Positions 5,788 through 18,186 of a stretch of DNA of 64,000 nucleotides are shown here, one piece after another (the first letter of the stretch is position 1; every line of letters starts with the position of its first letter). Under the pieces are notes generated by a model. It saw only the letters and a list, made by a program, of their open reading frames with translations, had not been told where the DNA came from and did no database searches. The DNA comes from Azomonas tarimensis. Its GTDB lineage: Bacteria > Pseudomonadota > Gammaproteobacteria > Pseudomonadales > Pseudomonadaceae. The stretch is from NCBI RefSeq assembly GCF_042648805.1, contig NZ_JBHRXZ010000005.1, positions 1 to 64,000 of the forward strand, in the 5' to 3' direction. The position numbers and the translations under genes are program-made.

Positions 5788-6108
5788 TCAGTCGTCGCCG
5801 TCTGCGGTGATGCCGGTCAGGCAGCGGAGGGTGGCGGTGGGGGTGCCGAGTTGCCAGGTGCCGTCCTGTTGGAGTTCGGCTTCCATCACGGCGTTGTAGC
5901 TGAACGACCACTGACGGCGTTCGCGGCCGTCGAGGCAGGTGATGTTCAGGACTTCGTCTTCGCTCTCGAAGGGTTCGCCCGCTTCGGCGGCGTCGTCGGC
6001 GCGGTCGAGGAGGGCGTCGTTGAGGGTGAATTCGGCGAACAGGCCGTCGATTTCCAGGCCATCGGCGGCTTCGAGTTCGTCAAGCAGGTAGGTTTCGTTT
6101 GTGCTCAT
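5788..6108 (-). CDS. Small acidic protein of unknown function downstream of metH
   Basis: The product is 106 residues and strongly acidic (pattern LLDELEAADGLEIDGLF, later TAEDGDD-like end). It has no signal peptide or membrane segment and is probably cytosolic. The ATG follows the metH stop by 10 nt with GAG upstream, so it is very likely co-transcribed with metH. A similar small gene follows metH in other pseudomonads as far as I recall. I recognise no catalytic motif. Confidence 0.75.
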   Translation of the reverse strand: MSTNETYLLDELEAADGLEIDGLFAEFTLNDALLDRADDAAEAGEPFESEDEVLNITCLDGRERRQWSFSYNAVMEAELQQDGTWQLGTPTATLRCLTGITADGDD

Positions 6109-6118
6109 GGTCGTGCTC

Positions 6119-9829
<3,711 letters not shown>

Positions 9830-10018
9830 GAAGGTTACCTGGTGACGCGGACGAGAGAAGCCGGCAATGATAACAAAGCTGCGGGCGCTTACTGATGTGA
9901 GTCTGATCGCATGAGCAGGATTCATGTTTGTGCTCTGTAGGGACGCTACAGCCCAGCTGTTATCGTCGCAGCGGCAGCGGCAGCGGTGCGCTGAAGCCCA
10001 CCCTACTGGCAACGGTAA

Positions 10019-10036
10019 TATCCTACCAAAACGGTA
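10019..10036. promoter_or_regulatory. Possible operator upstream of nfuA
   Basis: TATCCTACCAAAACGGTA contains a TACC-N5-GGTA dyad about 60 nt before nfuA. IscR controls nfuA-type genes in Pseudomonas and binds dyads of roughly this shape, but the match here is only partial. Confidence 0.25.
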
Positions 10037-10094
10037 TGACTTTATCGGCCGGCAGGCTTGGAGTACACTGCTTGCATCTACTCGAGGAGCTGTC

Positions 10095-10679
10095 ATGAGC
10101 GCCATCATCATTACTGAAGCGGCCCAGGATTACCTGGCCGACCTGCTGAGCAAGCAGAACACCCCTGGTATCGGCATTCGCGTCTTCATCACCCAGCCGG
10201 GCACGCCCCACGCCGAAACCTGCATCGCCTATTGCAAGCCCGGCGAGCAGAAGCCGGAAGATTCGGCGCTGGCGCTGAAGGATTTCACCGCCTGGATCGA
10301 TGGCGTGAGCGAGCCGTTTCTCGATGACGCCGTGGTCGACTACGCCACCGATCGTATGGGCGGTCAGCTGACCATCAAGGCTCCCAACGCCAAGGTGCCG
10401 ATGATCAAGGAAGACAGCCCGATCACCGAGCGCATCAACTACTACCTGCAGACCGAGATCAACCCGGGTCTGGCCAGCCATGGCGGGCAGGTGAGCCTGG
10501 TGGATATCGTCGAGGAAGGCATCGCTGTGCTGCAGTTCGGCGGCGGCTGCCAGGGTTGCAGCATGGTGGACGCGACCCTCAAGGAGGGCGTCGAGAAGAC
10601 CCTGATGGAGCGTATCCCCGAGCTCAAGGGCGTGCGCGACATGACCGACCACAGCAACCGCGACAACGCATTTTATTGA
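10095..10679 (+). CDS. nfuA: Fe-S cluster carrier/scaffold NfuA
   Basis: The 194-residue protein carries 4Fe-4S clusters to targets such as aconitase, especially under oxidative stress or iron limitation. The N-terminal degenerate A-type (HesB-like) domain (about 1-95) lacks the usual three-cysteine set, and the C-terminal Nfu domain (about 105-190) has the cluster-binding C152-x2-C155 in GGCQGCSMVD. GAGGAG at 10084-10089 sets the ATG. It is divergent from metH, the neighbour order known from P. aeruginosa. Confidence 0.96.
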   Translation: MSAIIITEAAQDYLADLLSKQNTPGIGIRVFITQPGTPHAETCIAYCKPGEQKPEDSALALKDFTAWIDGVSEPFLDDAVVDYATDRMGGQLTIKAPNAKVPMIKEDSPITERINYYLQTEINPGLASHGGQVSLVDIVEEGIAVLQFGGGCQGCSMVDATLKEGVEKTLMERIPELKGVRDMTDHSNRDNAFY

Positions 10680-10691
10680 TAGGCCTCGGTC

Positions 10692-11180
10692 GTCGGGTTA
10701 CGCCTTCGGCTAACCCGACCTACGGCTGCGGTGCGTAGGTCGGATTAGCAAAGCGTAATCCGACGCGGGGTATGCGGCAGGCCCCGAGGCCGTCGGGTTA
10801 CGCCTTTGGCTAACCCGACCTACGCTCGGTGGACGCTGGTAGGTCGGATTAGCGAAGCGTAATCCGACTGGGGCGCGATACGGCCGAAAGCTGTCGGGTT
10901 ACGCCTTTGGCTAACCCGACCTACGCTCGGTGGACCCTGGTAGGTCGGATCAGCGAAGCGTAATCCGACTGGGGCGCGATACGGCCGAAAAGCTGTCGGG
11001 TTACGCCTTTGGCTAACCCGACCTACGCTCGGTGGACGCTGGTAGGTCGGATTAGCGAAGCGTAATCCGACGGGGCCGCGATACGGCCGAAAAGCTGTCG
11101 GGTTACGCCTTTGGCTAACTCGACCTACGCTTGGTGGGCGATGGTAGCTGGTAGGTCGGATTAGCGAAGCGTAATCCGAC
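10692..11180. repeat. Array of five REP-like units, period about 101 bp
   Basis: Units start near 10692, 10792, 10893, 10995 and 11097. Each unit has one palindrome of the type GTCGGGTTACGCC..GGCTAACCCGAC and a second of the type GTCGGATTAGCGAAGCG..AATCCGAC, joined by a short spacer. Units 2-5 are nearly identical; unit 1 is more divergent. These are paired REP palindromes (BIME-like) between nfuA and queD. They fill the whole 510-bp gap, and no gene is seen there. Confidence 0.85.
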
Positions 11181-11189
11181 AAAATGGCT

Positions 11190-11546
11190 CTACTCGCCGT
11201 GGTACTCGCATCCGCTGGTGCAGGTCTCGTGGATGCGCACCCGAGACAGTTCGGGCAGCACCGGCTTGAGCTGTTGCCAGATCCACTTGGCGAGGTTTTC
11301 GCTGGTGGGGTTTTCCAGGCCGGGGATGTCGTTCAAGTAGTTGTGGTCGAGCTGCTCGTAGATCGGCTTGAAGATCGCCTTGATCTCGCTGAAGTCCCGA
11401 ATCCAGCCAGTGTGCGGGTCAACCTCGCCGGCGATGTAGATGGCCGCTCGGAACGAATGGCCGTGCAACCGTCCGCACTTGTGCCCCTCCGGTACGTGAG
11501 GGAGACGGTGCGCGGACTCGAAAACGAATTCTTTGAAAATTTCCAC
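11190..11546 (-). CDS. queD: 6-carboxy-5,6,7,8-tetrahydropterin synthase
   Basis: The 118-residue protein converts dihydroneopterin triphosphate to 6-carboxytetrahydropterin in queuosine (tRNA) synthesis. The zinc ligands H13 (FESAHRLP), H28 and H30 (GRLHGHSF) and the catalytic C24 (GHKCGRLHGH) are all present; the cysteine distinguishes QueD from many pterin synthases. ENPTSENLAKWIW and a C-terminal CTSGCEYHGE segment also fit. Length matches E. coli QueD (121). It stands alone between the REP array and a divergent gene. Confidence 0.94.
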   Translation of the reverse strand: MEIFKEFVFESAHRLPHVPEGHKCGRLHGHSFRAAIYIAGEVDPHTGWIRDFSEIKAIFKPIYEQLDHNYLNDIPGLENPTSENLAKWIWQQLKPVLPELSRVRIHETCTSGCEYHGE

Positions 11547-11711
11547 TGAATGACTCGCTGGAAGAAAACGACGACGGAGGCCTAGCGACTTGCTTGCCTC
11601 CGGGTGCGCATTATCCGTCGTGCTGCCTGTTCAGGGCAAAGAAAACCCCGCCGAGGCACTTGCCGCCGCGTCTGCTGACTAACCGTAAAACCGGGCCGTC
11701 GTGGATCTGAA

Positions 11712-12788
11712 ATGTCGCAATTGTCATTGGAACACAAGACTTTTCTCGGCCTGCTGGTGGCGGTTTCCATCGCCTTCGCCTGGATTTTGCTGCCCTATTA
11801 CGGCGCGGTGTTCTGGGCGGTGATCCTCGCCATCATCTTCGCCCCCGTGCAGCGCTGGCTCGATCAGCGGCTGCCGCACAAGCGCAACCTGACCGCCTTG
11901 CTGACGCTGCTGAGCTGCCTGCTGCTCGCGGTGTTGCCGATGATCCTGATCACCAACCTTCTGGTGCAGCAGGCGGTGGATATCTACACCCGAATCCAGG
12001 AGGGCGATCTCAACTTCGGGGCCTACTTCAATCAGGCGCGCGAATACTTGCCACAGCCGGTGCAGGTGCAGATCGAGCGCATGGGCTGGAGCGATCCGGA
12101 CAGCATTCGCGAGCGGCTTACCTCCGGGCTAGGGTTCATCGCGTCCAAGGCGTTCAGCTTTGGCCAGGGTACGTTCCAGTTCTTCATTTCCTTTTTCGTG
12201 ATGCTGTACCTGCTGTTCTTTCTCATCCGTGACGGCCGGGTGCTGGTCTACCGCGTCCGCAGCGCCATTCCGCTGAGTGACGAGCAGAAGTACAAGCTGT
12301 TCGCGAAGTTCACCCGGGTAGTCCGGGCGACAGTGAAAGGGAACATCGTCATCGCCCTGATTCAGGGGGCGCTGGGCGGGATCATCTTCGTGATTCTGGG
12401 CATCCCCGGAGCGGTGCTCTGGGGCGTGATCATGGCCATCCTGTCGCTGCTTCCCGCAGTGGGTGCGGCGCTGGTCTGGGGTCCGGTGGTGATCGTGTTC
12501 CTGATGAACGGGCAGATCATGCCGGCAGTGATTCTGACGCTCTTCGGCGTGCTGGTGATCGGCCTGGTGGACAACCTGCTGCGGCCGATCCTGGTGGGCA
12601 AGGACACCAAGATGCCGGACTTCATGGTGCTCATTTCCACACTCGGTGGCTTGGCGCTGTTCGGCCTGAATGGCTTCGTGATCGGACCTTTGGTGGCGGC
12701 ATTGTTCATCTCGTGCTGGGCGCTTTTCATTGGTCTGGACCACGACCAGCTGGAAGGCAAGTCGGGGCCCAGCCATCTGGGCAAGTGA
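11712..12788 (+). CDS. AI-2E family (PerM/TqsA-like) membrane transporter
   Basis: This 358-residue inner-membrane protein has about eight membrane segments: paired ones at the N-terminus (about 8-50 and 60-85), a central soluble region (about 90-150), and a C-terminal block with GIPGAVLWGVIMAILSLLPAVGAALVWGP and LVDNLLRPILVGKDTKMPDFMVLIS, both typical of the AI-2E transporter family. Substrates vary in the family (autoinducer-2, Na+/H+ antiport) and cannot be told from sequence. It is convergent with phoX. Confidence 0.88.
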   Translation: MSQLSLEHKTFLGLLVAVSIAFAWILLPYYGAVFWAVILAIIFAPVQRWLDQRLPHKRNLTALLTLLSCLLLAVLPMILITNLLVQQAVDIYTRIQEGDLNFGAYFNQAREYLPQPVQVQIERMGWSDPDSIRERLTSGLGFIASKAFSFGQGTFQFFISFFVMLYLLFFLIRDGRVLVYRVRSAIPLSDEQKYKLFAKFTRVVRATVKGNIVIALIQGALGGIIFVILGIPGAVLWGVIMAILSLLPAVGAALVWGPVVIVFLMNGQIMPAVILTLFGVLVIGLVDNLLRPILVGKDTKMPDFMVLISTLGGLALFGLNGFVIGPLVAALFISCWALFIGLDHDQLEGKSGPSHLGK

Positions 12789-12817
12789 GGGAAGGCGGCG
12801 CCTTCCCTCGACTGGGA

Positions 12818-14800
12818 TCACAGCAGGGCTTGCCCGTCATCACGGGTGATGATGACCGTCGCCGAACGAGGGCGACTGTTGCCGCCGCGCGGCCAGTTGC
12901 TGGTGTAGCTGTCCGGAGTGGAGCCTTCGCCCGGATGCTGGATGTTGACGAACAGCGTCCGGAAGTCCGGAGTAGCGGTGATGCCGGTGACTTCGCAGCC
13001 ACGCGGACCAACCAGGAAGCGCTTGGTCTCGCCGGTACGCGGGTCGGACACGAGCATCTGGTTGTTGCCGAACGGCCCGGCATTGAGCTGGCTGCCGCTC
13101 ATGTCGGTCTGGATCCACAGACGGCCTTCGGCATCGAACCAGAGCCCATCAGGGCTGGCGCAGATGTTCGAGGCATCCAGCGGCTGGCCGTTGGCGCCAC
13201 GGCTGTCTGCCTGGGGGCCTGCCAGCAGATAGATGTCCCAGTTGAAGCGGGTCGCGTTGTAGCCGCCCGACTCTTTCCAGCGCACGATGTGGCCGTATGG
13301 GTTGGGCGAGCGCGGGTTGGCCGCATCGGATGAGGTCCGGCCGCTGTTGTTGGTAAGGGTGAAGTAGACATCACCGTTATCAGGGTTCACGGCGCCCCAT
13401 TCGGGACGGTCCATCCTGGTCGCGCCGACGATGTCAGCCGCCAGACGGGTGTTGATCAGGACTTCGCCCTGGTTGGCGAAGCTGACCCCGGCAGCCGCAC
13501 AGGCGTCGCGGAACTGAGGGTCATTGATGTCCAGGGCGAGCCAGTCGCCGCTGCCATCGGCATTGAAGCGAGCGACGTACAGCGTGCCTTCGCCGAGCAG
13601 GCGACCACCGCCTGCCTGGTTGTGGTACTTGTCGCGGCTGACGTACTTGTAGATGTATTCGTTCTGTGCGTCGTCACCGGAGTAGCACACCAGCTGGCGT
13701 CCCGGCTTGACCGGCGCGAACACGATGCCTTCATGGGCGAAGCGACCCAGTGCGGTGTGCTTGATCGGGGTCGAGTCCGGGTTGAAGGGATCGATTTCGA
13801 CGATCCAGCCGAAGGTATTTGGCTCGTTGCGGTAGTCGTTGACGGCGGACGCACCCTTCGGAGTCGCGTCGAAGCGCTCGAATTCGTCACCGGCCACGGT
13901 TTCCCAGCCGTAGCGACCCGTCCCGCGCACGCCGTAGCGGGACAGGTGGCGCGGCGTCTGGGTTTCATTCGTGGCGAAGTAACCTGCCCAGTTTTCTTCA
14001 CAGGTCAGGTAGGTGCCCCAGGGGGTGAACCCGTTGGCGCAGTTGTTCAGAGTCCCGCGGGTAGTGGTGCCGCTCGGGCTGTAGCGGGTCTTCATCAGGT
14101 CATGGCCACGCGCCGGACCTTCGATGCGCATGGGTGTCGCGCCGGTGACGCGGCGGTTGCGCATCGAGGGCTGGACGTTCCACTGGCCACGGTTGTCGCG
14201 ACGCACTTCGACCACGGAAACCCCGTGGGCGTTGATTTCCTTGCGGACTTCTTCGGCGTTCACCCGGCGGCCGGCGACCACGGTAGCGCCACGTGGGTGC
14301 AGCATCGCCTGGTCGACGTACTCATGGTTCAACACCAGCAGGCCATGGTTGCTGCTCTTGCCGGCACCACGCTGGGCGTCGATGGGGAAAAAATGCATGC
14401 CGTCGTGGTGCATGCCGACCTGTTCGGCCTGGTCGCGCGCGGTGTTGCCGGCATCTTCGCGGAATTCGGGGTAACGGCCGGTGATGGGAGTGCCCCATGG
14501 AATGAACGAAAGGCTGTTGAAGCCTGCAGGCACGGTGATCACGTCGGCGCGGTTACCGGCAATGGCGTCGAACGGCAGGCGTGTACGGGTCTTGAACGGC
14601 GGACGGTTGGCCGGCTTGGCCGCGCTGGCGATACCGGGAACGCTGCAGCCGAGGAAGGCGAGCGCACCGAGGGCGGCACCACCGCTGAGGAAGCGGCGAC
14701 GCCCCAGGGCGATCACGTCGTCCAGGTGCGGGTTGCCGGAATGGTTGCTTGGCAGTTCGTCTCCGTTGCCGAAGAGGATTCCATCGTTGTCGCTTTTCAC
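12818..14800 (-). CDS. phoX: Tat-exported PhoX-family alkaline phosphatase
   Basis: This is a 660-residue protein from the GTG at 14800 (GGAG about 9 nt upstream); no ATG lies at a sensible position, and the frame opening at 15094 would add non-homologous residues. The Tat signal GRRRFLSGGAALGALAFLGC is at residues 33-52, ahead of a Ca/Fe-dependent PhoX beta-propeller domain with motifs such as LTCEENWAGYF, FAHEGIVFAP and SPDGLWFDAEGRLWIQTD. The enzyme releases phosphate from organic phosphoesters in the periplasm or outside the cell. The Cys at 52 could allow lipidation. Regulation by PhoB is likely (see the site at 14852-14869). Confidence 0.92.
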   Translation of the reverse strand: MKSDNDGILFGNGDELPSNHSGNPHLDDVIALGRRRFLSGGAALGALAFLGCSVPGIASAAKPANRPPFKTRTRLPFDAIAGNRADVITVPAGFNSLSFIPWGTPITGRYPEFREDAGNTARDQAEQVGMHHDGMHFFPIDAQRGAGKSSNHGLLVLNHEYVDQAMLHPRGATVVAGRRVNAEEVRKEINAHGVSVVEVRRDNRGQWNVQPSMRNRRVTGATPMRIEGPARGHDLMKTRYSPSGTTTRGTLNNCANGFTPWGTYLTCEENWAGYFATNETQTPRHLSRYGVRGTGRYGWETVAGDEFERFDATPKGASAVNDYRNEPNTFGWIVEIDPFNPDSTPIKHTALGRFAHEGIVFAPVKPGRQLVCYSGDDAQNEYIYKYVSRDKYHNQAGGGRLLGEGTLYVARFNADGSGDWLALDINDPQFRDACAAAGVSFANQGEVLINTRLAADIVGATRMDRPEWGAVNPDNGDVYFTLTNNSGRTSSDAANPRSPNPYGHIVRWKESGGYNATRFNWDIYLLAGPQADSRGANGQPLDASNICASPDGLWFDAEGRLWIQTDMSGSQLNAGPFGNNQMLVSDPRTGETKRFLVGPRGCEVTGITATPDFRTLFVNIQHPGEGSTPDSYTSNWPRGGNSRPRSATVIITRDDGQALL

Positions 14801-14851
14801 AGGTACCGCTCCGTATGGTCCGATTGAGGACCCAAACGCTACAAGGCGTTT

Positions 14852-14869
14852 TGGACAAAACCGTGACGG
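14852..14869 (-). promoter_or_regulatory. Candidate Pho box upstream of phoX
   Basis: On the - strand, CCGTCAC and TTGTCCA are separated by 4 nt, the 7-4-7 layout of the PhoB box (CTGTCAT-N4-CTGTCAT), 52 nt before the start. Matches are 5 of 7 and 4 of 7. The gene product supports the call. Confidence 0.45.
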
Positions 14870-15055
14870 CGATGTTTCAGCTTGAAGAATCAGTACCCTA
14901 GCAAAGACGAACAGCCAATGCAGGGGCAACCCAGGCCTCCATGCGCATCCTGGCAAGGCTTTGGTCTGCCTGTGACTCGCATTCGCGAGCAAGCTCGTTC
15001 CTACGGGGCCGTGCGGTGGACGGAAGCGGTGAATGTCCGGGGCTGCGCATAACGA

Positions 15056-15090
15056 CAAAAAGGCGGGCCCCTCTCGGGGTCCGCCTTTCG
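15056..15090 (-). terminator. Terminator of aceA
   Basis: Read on the - strand: AAAGGCGGACCCC, loop, GGGGCCCGCCTTT, then a run of T. The stem of about 13 bp has one mismatch. Confidence 0.85.
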
Positions 15091-15126
15091 ACAAACCGGG
15101 CCCGCGAGGCCCGGGAACGCAGTTCC

Positions 15127-16722
15127 TTAGTGGAACTGGTTCATGGTGTTGTCTTTGCCGCTTGCCTTCAGAGCCGCTTCGCCAGCGAAGTACTCCTTGT
15201 GGTTGTCGCCGATGTCGGAGCCAGCCATGTTCTGGTGCTTGACGCAGGCGATACCCTGGCGCAGTTCCTGACGCTGAACACCCTTGACGTAGGCCAGCAT
15301 GCCTTCTTCGGCAAAGTAGCCCTTGGCCAGGTTGTCGGTGGACAGGGCCGCGGTGTGGTAGGTCGGCAGGGTGATCAGGTGGTGGAAGATGCCAGCGTGA
15401 GCGGAGCCGTCCTTCTGGAAGGTACGGATCTTCTCGTCGGCGATCTGGGCGAGTTCGGTCTCGTCGTACTCGACGCTCATCAGCTTGGCGCGGTCGTAGG
15501 CGGACATGTCCTTGCCTTCTTCCTTCATGGTGTCAAACACCTGCTGACGGAAGTTCAGGGTCCAGTTGAACGACGGGCTGTTGTTGTAGACCAGCTTGGC
15601 GTTCGGGATGGTCCTGCGGATCTCGTCGACCATGGCCGCGATCTGACCAACGTGCGGCTTCTCGGTCTCGATCCACAGCAGGTCGGCGCCGTTCTGCAGG
15701 CTGGTGACACAGTCCAGTACGCAGCGAGCTTCACCGGTGCCAGCACGGAACTGGAACAGGTTCGACGGCAGACGCTTGGGACGCAGCAGCTTGCCACCGC
15801 GGTTGATCACGACGTCGCCATTGCCCAGGTCAGCAGCGGAGACTTCTTCGCAATCCAGGAAGGAGTTGTACAGGTCGCCCAGGTCGCCCGGCTCTTTGGT
15901 CACGGCGATCTGCTTGGTCAGGCCGGCACCCAGGGAGTCGGTACGCGCAACGATCACGCCGTTGTCGATGCCCAGCTCGAGGAAGGCGTAGCGAACGGCA
16001 GCGATCTTGGCGAGGAAGTCGGCGTGCGGAACGGTCACTTTACCGTCCTGGTGGCCGCACTGCTTCTCGTCGGAAACCTGGTTCTCGATCTGAATGCAGC
16101 AGGCACCCGCTTCGATCATGCGCTTGGCCAGCAGGTAGGTGGCTTCCGGGTTACCGAAGCCAGCGTCGATGTCGGCGATGATCGGGACGATGTGCGTTTC
16201 GTAGTTGTCGATCTGCGACTGGATCTCGGCAGCCTTGGCGTTGTCGTCAGCTTCGCGAGCGGCGTCCAGCGCGGTGAACAACAGGTCCAGTTCACGGCTG
16301 TCAGCCTGACGCAGGAAGGTGTACAGCTCTTCGATCAGGTCGGAGACAGCGGTCTTCTCGTGCATCGACTGGTCAGGCAGCGGGCCGAAGTCGGAACGCA
16401 GGGCGGCAACCATCCAGCCGGACAAGTAGAGGTAGCGCTTGTTGGTGGTCTTCAGGTGCTTCTTGATCGAGATCAGCTTCTGCTGCCCGATGAAGCCGTG
16501 CCAGCAACCCAGCGACTGGGTGTAGATGGAGGAGTCGGCGTCGTACTCTTCCATGTCCTTGCGCATGATGTCAGCGGTGTACTGGGCGATTTCCAGACCG
16601 GTCTTGAAGCGGTTCTGGGCGCGCATACGAGCCACGGATTCCGGGTTGATAGCGCTCCAGCTGCTGCCGGCTTTCTCTTTCAGGGCGGCAACGGCCTTGA
16701 TGTCGTCTTGATATGCGGACAT
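15127..16722 (-). CDS. aceA: Isocitrate lyase
   Basis: This 531-residue enzyme of the glyoxylate shunt cleaves isocitrate to succinate and glyoxylate, allowing growth on acetate, fatty acids or C2 units. The active-site loop reads K220-Q-C-G-H224 (C222 catalytic), the variant of KKCGH found in the longer Pseudomonas-type enzyme. Flanking motifs IIADIDAGFGNPEATY and the substrate-binding NNSPSFNW are intact. Length (531 against about 434 in E. coli) also fits the Pseudomonas subclass. It is monocistronic with a strong terminator. Confidence 0.97.
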   Translation of the reverse strand: MSAYQDDIKAVAALKEKAGSSWSAINPESVARMRAQNRFKTGLEIAQYTADIMRKDMEEYDADSSIYTQSLGCWHGFIGQQKLISIKKHLKTTNKRYLYLSGWMVAALRSDFGPLPDQSMHEKTAVSDLIEELYTFLRQADSRELDLLFTALDAAREADDNAKAAEIQSQIDNYETHIVPIIADIDAGFGNPEATYLLAKRMIEAGACCIQIENQVSDEKQCGHQDGKVTVPHADFLAKIAAVRYAFLELGIDNGVIVARTDSLGAGLTKQIAVTKEPGDLGDLYNSFLDCEEVSAADLGNGDVVINRGGKLLRPKRLPSNLFQFRAGTGEARCVLDCVTSLQNGADLLWIETEKPHVGQIAAMVDEIRRTIPNAKLVYNNSPSFNWTLNFRQQVFDTMKEEGKDMSAYDRAKLMSVEYDETELAQIADEKIRTFQKDGSAHAGIFHHLITLPTYHTAALSTDNLAKGYFAEEGMLAYVKGVQRQELRQGIACVKHQNMAGSDIGDNHKEYFAGEAALKASGKDNTMNQFH

Positions 16723-17180
16723 GTCGAATCCTTCAAAAGTTGAGTTTGGTGATGAGCACCGATTTCCAACCTGGAACCTGCGTGCTGGCGCTGATCAGTA
16801 GCGGGCTACACGAAGGCAGAGTGTCGAGAAGGACTGGGCGAGCAGAAAGAGGGGAGGGGAGACGTACACCGGGATGGTGAATCCAGCCATGGGGCAGGCC
16901 GGATGGCGGCCTGTGCTGAAGGCATCATACGGGTGTTGCGTTGCTTCCCCGTCCCTCGGGACGACTCGTGCCAGTCAACCTCGTCGGTTCTGCCTTGTGG
17001 GCAGTACAGTCGCGGAGTGGCTCGGCTGGTTGGCTGGAGCGCACCCCGAAGACCCTTGTTTGCCAGGGCCCCTGGTTAGCGGGAGCGAGGCCATCATGCC
17101 CACCGAGGCTGGCGCCGTCAACGGTTTTGTAGTGCTTTTTTAGGCGCACTACATCTTAAGTCGAATGTCGCTGTGCCAGC
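16723..17180. other. Upstream region of aceA, no gene
   Basis: These 458 bp must hold the aceA promoter. Short frames on both strands (16874-17149) have no ribosome binding sites or family resemblance. A small hairpin (GTAGTGC/GCACTAC) lies at about 17129-17153, near the end of the next gene. I see no clear operator. Confidence 0.5.
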
Positions 17181-17978
17181 CTAATCAAGCACCTCGACCT
17201 TTAGTCGTAGCCGGTAGTCCTGGCGGCCTGTCGTAGCGTGGCTGCTCAGCACGTCGCGCCGGTCGGAGCGGCCGCTCTGGTCGATGCCGCCCACATCGAT
17301 CCAGTCTCCGACCCTGCCTCTGACACGGGTTTCGGTCTGTTGCATGTCGATGACGCCGGGCTGGTTGTGGCTGACCCGATCACGCTGACTGCTGAGTGTG
17401 ACCTGCACCTGGTCGCCTTGGACCTGAGCCGTGGCATAGAAGCCACTCATCACGTCTCGGTACTGGGTGTTGCGATAGGGTTGCCCGTAAGGGTCCACCG
17501 AGGTGCTGTCCAGCGGAATGCTCTGGCCAACCTGAATGAGTGCAGGGTAACCCTCGGTTGCCTGCACTTGCCCGATGCCTCCCTCTCGGCTGGCGGTGCT
17601 GTGGCGGATGATGCGGACCTGATTGCGGCCATCGCCGCTGTGGATGTTCACATCGCCCGCTCGTGCCCGGCCGCTGATGGCATGGCCACTGGCGCTACCC
17701 GCCATAGTGTCCTGGTTCTCGACGCTGATCAGCAGGCGCCGGGGCCGGGTGTCGAGTTGCTCCAGCACCTGGCGCAGCTGTGCGATGACGGACTCGGGCG
17801 CGTTGACGATCAACTGGCTGCCATGGCTGCTGACACGGCCCTGATCACCCACCACCGATATCGCCACGGGCAGCATTTCTTCAGCCATCCGGTGTTGCAG
17901 CGAGATGACTTCGGTCGCTGCGGCCACGGTGAAGGTGCAGCTGAACAGCAGCGCGCCCAGGGTGGCACGAATCCTCAT
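17181..17978 (-). CDS. Exported protein with secretin N-domain-like repeat
   Basis: The product is 265 residues from the ATG at 17978, which opens a classical signal peptide (MRIRATLGALLFSCTFTVAAA, about 1-21); an upstream extension to 18059 would bury it. Mature residues about 22-80 (VISLQHRMAEEMLPVAISVVGDQG.., IAQLRQVLEQLDTRPRRLLISVE) have the shape of secretin N1/NolW-like domains. The rest (about 90-265) is beta-rich with no pore-forming secretin domain. It is an orphan: no secretion genes are nearby. It is probably periplasmic, perhaps a pilotin-like or regulatory relative of secretins; its function is unknown. Confidence 0.7.
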   Translation of the reverse strand: MRIRATLGALLFSCTFTVAAATEVISLQHRMAEEMLPVAISVVGDQGRVSSHGSQLIVNAPESVIAQLRQVLEQLDTRPRRLLISVENQDTMAGSASGHAISGRARAGDVNIHSGDGRNQVRIIRHSTASREGGIGQVQATEGYPALIQVGQSIPLDSTSVDPYGQPYRNTQYRDVMSGFYATAQVQGDQVQVTLSSQRDRVSHNQPGVIDMQQTETRVRGRVGDWIDVGGIDQSGRSDRRDVLSSHATTGRQDYRLRLKVEVLD

Positions 17979-18103
17979 AGAAGCATGCTCCGCAGGTGAA
18001 GTTCGGAAAATCGTTGCGCTGCTGCTGTGAGCCCGAGCGAGAAGGGAGGGGGTCCCCAAGTCTCATGGACCGGCGGGCTGGCCGGCGGATTGCGCAACGC
18101 AAA

Positions 18104-18168
18104 ACGCCCCGGAGAATCGAACTCGATCGCCGGCAGATTCGCTGGCGACCGAAAGGTGACCGGGGCGT
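18104..18168 (-). terminator. Nested hairpin downstream of the GNAT gene
   Basis: The outer stem is ACGCCCCGG (18104-18112) with CCGGGGCGT (18160-18168). An inner imperfect stem (CGATCGCCGGC against GCTGGCGACCG) fills the loop. On the - strand it is followed by TTTTG. It probably ends the roxA-GNAT transcript. Confidence 0.6.
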
Positions 18169-18186
18169 CTTCTGTCATCATCTACC

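Larger units (their letters stand above)
14801..15126. other. Intergenic region between aceA and phoX
   Basis: This stretch holds the phoX promoter side (Pho box candidate) and, towards aceA, a terminator at 15056-15090 and a second GC-rich hairpin (CCGGGCC/GGCCCGG, about 15096-15114). No gene is seen; the + strand frame from 14941 is antisense to aceA and has no support. Confidence 0.6.

Noticed and set aside
9830..10094. Cobalamin or SAM riboswitch upstream of metH
   Set aside because: No conserved cobalamin box or SAM/SAH aptamer pairing could be found by eye on the - strand.
10692..11180. CRISPR array
   Set aside because: Repeats are paired palindromes with near-identical spacers and a period of about 101 bp; no cas genes; this is REP-type.
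13622..14827. A 401-codon + strand frame
   Set aside because: Antisense shadow of phoX with no ribosome binding site or domain.
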